Origin: Lachnospiraceae bacterium
GTDB taxonomy: Bacteria; Bacillota; Clostridia; Lachnospirales; Lachnospiraceae
Reading direction: 5' to 3'
DNA: 53,987 nt
Assembly (NCBI GenBank): GCA_017619635.1
Contig: JAFZRZ010000017.1
Location: 1 to 53,987 of the forward strand
The translations under genes and the position numbers were made by a program. Below the pieces are notes generated by a model. The model was not told the DNA's origin and ran no database searches. It saw only the letters and a list, made by a program, of their open reading frames with translations. Below, piece after piece: positions 50,434-53,987 of this stretch. Position 1 is the first letter of the stretch. Every line of letters starts with the position of its first letter.

Positions 50434-50445
50434 TGACATATGTCA
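50434..50445. promoter_or_regulatory. Operator-like palindrome 2
   Basis: A second perfect TGACATATGTCA at the expected transcript start region, 33 bp (about three helical turns) from the first copy. Confidence 0.75.
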
Positions 50446-50467
50446 GTTATGATGTTTGGAGGATGTT

Positions 50468-51196
50468 ATGCCAAGGACCACGAAGTGCAGAAAAATATGC
50501 AGCTTTCCGGACTATTATTGCTTTGTACCAGAAGAGTCGAATGTGAGGAAGCTTGAGACTGTGATGATGTCGCTGGATGAGTATGAAACCATAAGACTTT
50601 TGGACTATGAAGGGCTCAACCAGGAAGAGTGCGCTTTGAGAATGGGTGTTGCCAGGACAACAGTGACCGCCATGTATGAGAGCGCCAGAAAAAAACTTGT
50701 GGGTGCAGTTGTTGAAGGCAAAAGACTTCGCATAGCCGGTGGAAATATTGAGATTGATAGAGAAAGATGCGGGCTCAGTGTCAGCCTGAAGAGCAAAGGA
50801 GATAAAACAATGAGAGTAGCAGTAGCTTATGATAACGGAAATGTATTCGGTCATTTTGGAAGGACAGAGCAGTTTAAGATATATGATATCAAGGATGGAA
50901 AGGTAGTTGGTTCTCAGGTTTTAGGCACCAACGGAGAAGGATGCGGTGCACTTGCCGGTATATTAAGCATCGCAGATGTGGATGCTCTTATTTGCGGTGG
51001 TATCGGAGGCGGAGCAGTGAATGCCATTGAAGAAGCAGGGATCAAGCTTTATGCCGGAGCAAGCGGAAATACAGATGCTGCAGTAGAGGCTTTGATTGGC
51101 GGTACGCTTAGCGCAGTTGGAAAGGCAAACTGTGGTCATCATGACCACGAGCATGGAGAGGGTCATTCCTGCGGACATGGAGGCTGCCACCACTAA
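50468..51196 (+). CDS. DUF134 helix-turn-helix protein fused to NifX/NifB-like domain
   Basis: A 242-residue protein. Residues about 1-95 are a DUF134 DNA-binding domain (GLNQEECALRMGVARTTVTAMYESARKKL helix-turn-helix region). Residues about 115-220 form a dinitrogenase iron-molybdenum cofactor-type domain (VAVAYDNGNVFGHFGRTEQF, ICGGIGGGAVNAI). A His/Cys-rich tail (HDHEHGEGHSCGHGGCHH) follows and could bind metal. GGAGG 5 nt upstream selects ATG 50468 over the in-frame ATG 50456. It likely binds the palindromes in its own promoter and senses a metal or cofactor. The chromate-transporter genes follow immediately. Confidence 0.85.
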   Translation: MPRTTKCRKICSFPDYYCFVPEESNVRKLETVMMSLDEYETIRLLDYEGLNQEECALRMGVARTTVTAMYESARKKLVGAVVEGKRLRIAGGNIEIDRERCGLSVSLKSKGDKTMRVAVAYDNGNVFGHFGRTEQFKIYDIKDGKVVGSQVLGTNGEGCGALAGILSIADVDALICGGIGGGAVNAIEEAGIKLYAGASGNTDAAVEALIGGTLSAVGKANCGHHDHEHGEGHSCGHGGCHH

Positions 51197-51766
51197 ATGA
51201 TAGTTTCTTTATTCCTTACATTTGCTAAAATAGGACTTTTTACATTCGGTGGCGGATATGCCATGATCGCGATTATAGAGGATATTTGTGTGGAGAAGAA
51301 AAAATGGATTACACATGATGAAATGATGGACATCACTGTAATCGCTGAAGCTACGCCAGGACCGATTGCGATTAATTGTGCTACATTTGTCGGATACAGA
51401 CAAAAAGGTATATGGGGAGCTATATCAGCTACGTTTGGTGTTGTGTTACCATCGTTTATCATCATTTACCTGATTTCGATCTTTTTGGACAATTTTATTG
51501 AAATCGCATGGATTGCGAATGCATTTAAAGGAATCAGAGCAGCGGTAGGAATACTGATTCTCGATGCAGGAATCAATATGTTTAAAAAGATGAAAAAGAA
51601 AATCCTTTCGTGTTTGATCATGGCATGTTCTTTTGTTGCGATGTTACTGATCAGCGTTTTTGCATGGAATTTTTCCTCCATATTTCTAATGTTAATAGCA
51701 GCGCTTGTCAGCATTGTTGTCTTCATCATTCAAGGCGTGCCGTCTGAGAAAGGTGGTGGAAAGTAA
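51197..51766 (+). CDS. Chromate transporter family protein, N-terminal-half type
   Basis: A 189-residue short ChrA-type protein with about six hydrophobic helices. The family signature FTFGGGYAMIAIIED and PGPIAINCATFVG lies in the first half. Short chromate-transport proteins work in pairs. It starts directly at the stop of the DUF134-NifX gene with no close ribosome site, so its translation is probably coupled. It overlaps its partner gene by one base. The oxyanion substrate could be chromate, sulfate or another anion. Confidence 0.88.
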   Translation: MIVSLFLTFAKIGLFTFGGGYAMIAIIEDICVEKKKWITHDEMMDITVIAEATPGPIAINCATFVGYRQKGIWGAISATFGVVLPSFIIIYLISIFLDNFIEIAWIANAFKGIRAAVGILILDAGINMFKKMKKKILSCLIMACSFVAMLLISVFAWNFSSIFLMLIAALVSIVVFIIQGVPSEKGGGK

Positions 51767-52332
51767 TGATTTATCTTGAATTACTTATCGGATTTTTGAC
51801 TGTGGGCCTATTCTCATTTGGCGGTGCATATGCGGCGATTCCTCTGATCAGGGATGTAGTTCTTTCGTATGGGTGGCTGGACGAAGAAACATTGACGAAT
51901 ATGATCGCCATAAGCGAGAGTACACCGGGACCGATCATGGTCAATCTGGCTACATATGTTGGATGCAGTAAGGCGGGCGTTTTTGGGGGAATTATCGCAA
52001 CATTTGCCGTTGTGCTTCCGGCTTTTCTTATCATCCTGGTGATAATGGTTTTGTTAAAAAAGGCAATCGGGAATAAATATGTTAATGCTGTTCTAATGGG
52101 AATAAAGCCTTGTATTATCGGAATAATAGCTGCTACAGGATGCTATATGATATTGAACAACTGTGTCACACCTATGAAGCAGCAAGTTGCAGATTTTTGG
52201 CCTATATGTATGACGGCGATACTTGCTGTGTTTTACTACGGATCAAGAATGCTGTTGAAGAAGAAAGTGTCACCTATTATACTTATAGTGATTTCGGCAG
52301 TTTTGGGAGTCACAGTGTATGGTATTAAATAA
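51766..52332 (+). CDS. Chromate transporter family protein, second half
   Basis: A 188-residue partner of the preceding protein with the same signature (FSFGGAYAAIPLI, STPGPIMVNLATYVG). About six hydrophobic helices. A GGTGG-type ribosome site lies within the end of the upstream gene. The two chains together match a full-length two-domain ChrA. It is the last gene of the DUF134-NifX operon; no clear terminator follows immediately. Confidence 0.88.
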   Translation: MIYLELLIGFLTVGLFSFGGAYAAIPLIRDVVLSYGWLDEETLTNMIAISESTPGPIMVNLATYVGCSKAGVFGGIIATFAVVLPAFLIILVIMVLLKKAIGNKYVNAVLMGIKPCIIGIIAATGCYMILNNCVTPMKQQVADFWPICMTAILAVFYYGSRMLLKKKVSPIILIVISAVLGVTVYGIK

Positions 52333-52853
52333 AAGGGATTTATAATATCTTGAAAATATAAGAGATTAAGCAGTTGCAGGCAGTCTGAAGCCTGTAATAT
52401 AGTTGGGTTCAAATCTGGAAATTCATACCCGCTTATATACCCGGAGCCTGATAAAATATACAAAAATATGCTACTGTTTTTTTATTGTAAAAAGTAAAAC
52501 AGTGTGAAAAATCAAGGAAAATAAGCAATGATAAAGATACTATTCATTTGTTGGGGCATGGCCTTCTAGGAACCCTGCACTATCGCGCAAAACCGCGGCA
52601 AACCGGCGCATAACTTGCCCGTTTCACATATTCGTACTACCAAAAAACTACGTTTGACGAAAGATAAAATAATAACTGCAAACCGCATGGAATCAGGCTT
52701 TCGCAGGTTTTGCATATAATTTGTACTACTGTCGATTCGGTAGTAGTTTTTACCGACAGATATCGATAAAAAGGTTCAATGTTAAATCGTTAAAAAGTGT
52801 AAAGTCAAATCGTTAAAAGGTTAAGGTCATAACGTTAAAAGGTTCAAAATGAA
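52333..52853. other. Noncoding region with GC-rich patch, hairpins and repeats
   Basis: No gene is supported in these 520 bp. It contains a small hairpin CAGGC/GCCTG near 52378-52396, a GC-rich patch at 52580-52620 rich in CGC and CCG, an inverted repeat TGCAAACCGC...GCAGGTTTTGCA (about 52676-52713), a TATAAT at 52715, a clear terminator (52724-52751) and a 23-bp-period repeat that runs into the next gene. The orphan terminator suggests a short transcript ends here. Confidence 0.6.
52724..52751 (+). terminator. Orphan intrinsic terminator
   Basis: TACTACTG (52724-52731) pairs with CGGTAGTA (52738-52745), 6-nt loop, followed by GTTTTTA. The closest coding gene upstream ends 390 bp away. Confidence 0.75.
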
Positions 52854-52855
52854 AT
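52761..52855. repeat. 23-bp-period repeat upstream of the acetyltransferase gene
   Basis: CGTTAAAA occurs at 52788, 52811 and 52833, with a variant CGATAAAA at 52764, giving steps of 24, 23 and 22 bp. Units continue as AGGTT-CAA or AGGTT-AAG. The array ends within a few bases of the acetyltransferase start, so it forms its leader or operator region. Confidence 0.7.
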
Positions 52856-53285
52856 GGATAATACATTAATGGAAATAAGACATGTGGAGTTTCAGGATAA
52901 GGTTGGCTGGTATCTTCTTGATAGACATCTTTCTGAAGCTGGATTTGAAGAAAAGGTTAAAAACAAACAGGGGTATGTCCTTTTGAATGAAGGTAGGATA
53001 GTAGGCGTTCTGCGATACAATCTATTTTGGGATAACACACCTTTCTGTACATTGCTATTTATTGACGAAAAACATCGAGAGCAGGGATTAGGAAGACTGC
53101 TTATGGACCGTTGGGAAAGTGATATGAAATCACAGGACTATGGAATGCTGATGACCTCGACTCAGGTTGACGAAGAGTCGCAGCATTTTTATCGAAAGCT
53201 TGGTTATAAAGATTGCGGCGGTTTTGTTGTGGACGTACCGGGATACGAGCAACCGATGGAAATGATCATGATTAAGGCGGTATAA
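52854..53285 (+). CDS. GNAT family N-acetyltransferase
   Basis: A 143-residue GNAT protein. The acetyl-CoA-binding motif A is LLFIDEKHREQGLGRLLMDRW (about residues 63-84), with RxxGxG-like HREQGLG. Motif B is around HFYRKLGYKDCGGF (about 108-121). The acceptor is unknown. ATG 52854 is used. The only ribosome-like sequence is AAAAGG about 12 nt upstream inside the repeat array; ATG 52869 is an alternative start. Confidence 0.88.
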   Translation: MDNTLMEIRHVEFQDKVGWYLLDRHLSEAGFEEKVKNKQGYVLLNEGRIVGVLRYNLFWDNTPFCTLLFIDEKHREQGLGRLLMDRWESDMKSQDYGMLMTSTQVDEESQHFYRKLGYKDCGGFVVDVPGYEQPMEMIMIKAV

Positions 53286-53309
53286 AGAATATTCAAAAAA
53301 GGATTGAAC

Positions 53310-53825
53310 ATGGATAAATTGTTTATCACACATTACTATTATCCCGGAACGGATCCTTGGAAAAATATAATGAATCTCCCTGAGGAAGAAGCATTTGCGA
53401 TGGCTGCGAACCTTGCTGCCACGCATCCGGACATTACAAGTTTCGGACGCTTTGCCGATTTTGAGAACTATTATCCCAATCGAAAGAAAGCGGATGAGTA
53501 TGTGAGGGATAGCTTTATAAGGCTTGGCGGAAAGCCCAAACTGCAGCACCCGTATTCTTTTACACTTATGGAGTGTGAATATCTGAGGAAATGGTTTGAC
53601 AGTAGTGAAAAGATTGTATTTGATCTTTCTGATATACCTGATGAGCAGGTGAGCTTTACTCTGGGTGACAGCTGTGCACTTATCGTGCATGGAGAAGAAC
53701 CGGTTGTTCTCACAAAAGAGATGCTTCTTGATAGCATCAGAAACTGCGGTTCTGTAGATGCATTTCTTAAACAATCATTAGGGAAGTACGCTTATGTGGA
53801 AGTGCAGTTGTGGGATACAATCTGA
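53310..53825 (+). CDS. Hypothetical soluble protein
   Basis: A 171-residue protein without signal peptide or membrane helix, with a Tyr-rich start (THYYYPG). I do not recognise the family. The ribosome site AAAAAAGGA ends 6 nt before ATG 53310, choosing it over an in-frame TTG at 53304. It lies 24 nt after the acetyltransferase gene and is probably cotranscribed with it. Confidence 0.68.
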   Translation: MDKLFITHYYYPGTDPWKNIMNLPEEEAFAMAANLAATHPDITSFGRFADFENYYPNRKKADEYVRDSFIRLGGKPKLQHPYSFTLMECEYLRKWFDSSEKIVFDLSDIPDEQVSFTLGDSCALIVHGEEPVVLTKEMLLDSIRNCGSVDAFLKQSLGKYAYVEVQLWDTI

Positions 53826-53887
53826 GGGTGCAATTACGCCATAAGTTGTGGCGCAAATCGAAGTTTAACTGTGAAAGGGTGTTGCAT

Positions 53888-53929
53888 ATGAAAACGAAAA
53901 TAATAAAAATAAATAAGAAGAGAGATTGA
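53888..53929 (+). CDS. Possible 13-residue leader peptide
   Basis: A 13-codon frame (MKTKIIKINKKRD) starts at ATG 53888 after a good AAAGGGTG site. Its TGA (53927-53929) overlaps the next ATG by one base. It is Lys-rich and could couple translation to the following gene. It is very short, so confidence is low. Confidence 0.35.
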   Translation: MKTKIIKINKKRD

Positions 53930-53987
53930 TGAAACGGGCAACAAGAAAACAATTGGCAGAGATTGCAAAGAACAAAGCGAAGATTCC
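53929..53987 (+). CDS. Partial gene at window end
   Basis: A reading frame opens at ATG 53929 (MKRATRKQLAEIAKNKAKI) and continues past the window edge. It is basic and helical. GAAGAGAG lies just upstream and the start overlaps the stop of the small frame before it. Too little is present to assign a function. Confidence 0.45.
   Translation, partial: MKRATRKQLAEIAKNKAKI

Noticed and set aside
52375..52430. tRNA-like segment (hairpin followed by GGTTCAAATC)
   Set aside because: The T stem does not pair and no acceptor stem exists, so it is not a functional tRNA.

Overview
The window looks like a chromosome segment of an anaerobic low-to-medium-GC Firmicute, most likely a Lachnospiraceae member of the Butyrivibrio/Pseudobutyrivibrio type. 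This is inferred from strong AGGAGG ribosome sites, heavy use of ATA, AGA and AGG codons, YesM/YesN-type sensors, InlB-repeat and BspA-type surface proteins, a minimal SufCB pair, ECF sigma/anti-sigma pairs and rare-start operons. No sequence search was run. I see no insertion sequence, prophage or CRISPR array.

Layout. 1-322: a noncoding stretch with a 13-bp-period repeat and a terminator. 323-1955: an ECF sigma factor with an overlapping membrane partner. 2117-4611: a CPBP membrane protease and a PaaK-like adenylate-forming enzyme. 4772-12939: the most interesting region. It holds a large secreted transglutaminase-like/InlB-repeat protein, a 34-residue peptide gene followed by a hairpin, a membrane-anchored BspA-like protein, and a tightly overlapping set of HPr-kinase-like protein, PqqD-like protein, signal-peptidase-like Ser/His peptidase, ABC exporter and NTP_transf_5 nucleotidyltransferase. 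This reads as a peptide modification and export locus that lacks a recognisable lasso cyclase or radical SAM enzyme. 12990-15779: a zinc-ribbon membrane protein, a small membrane protein with a membrane-linked XRE regulator, and an unknown protein. 16035-17963: a cyclic-nucleotide-binding domain fused to an NhaC-like antiporter. 17972-19412 (minus strand): a sigma/anti-sigma pair.

19604-30083 is a sensory block: an anchored sugar-binding protein, a YesM-type kinase, a YesN-type regulator and a sugar-binding lipoprotein, then three small membrane proteins (two with zinc ribbons), a LacI-type binding domain fused to a diguanylate cyclase, and a duplicated class II aldolase. 30108-32944: rhomboid protease, SufC-like and SufB-like proteins and a HAD hydrolase, meeting a second, degenerate PaaK-like gene tail to tail. 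34301-45680 is mostly housekeeping: a sugar nucleotidyltransferase, GalE, a small alarmone synthetase, a hendecad coiled-coil membrane protein, an M23 peptidase, MurA, a DinG-type helicase, tRNA-Gly(CCC), a CYTH protein and AroB. 45701-48821: an ECF-transporter S component, then sigma, anti-sigma and DUF4097-like genes. 48961-52332: an AraC/APH fusion, then a DUF134-NifX fusion with operator-like palindromes leading a split chromate transporter. 52333-53987: a 520-bp noncoding region with direct repeats, a GNAT acetyltransferase, an unknown protein and a gene cut by the window edge.

The two zinc-anti-sigma systems (17972-19412 and 46443-48821) share an almost identical 18-bp upstream box, suggesting related or cross-talking autoregulated regulons.
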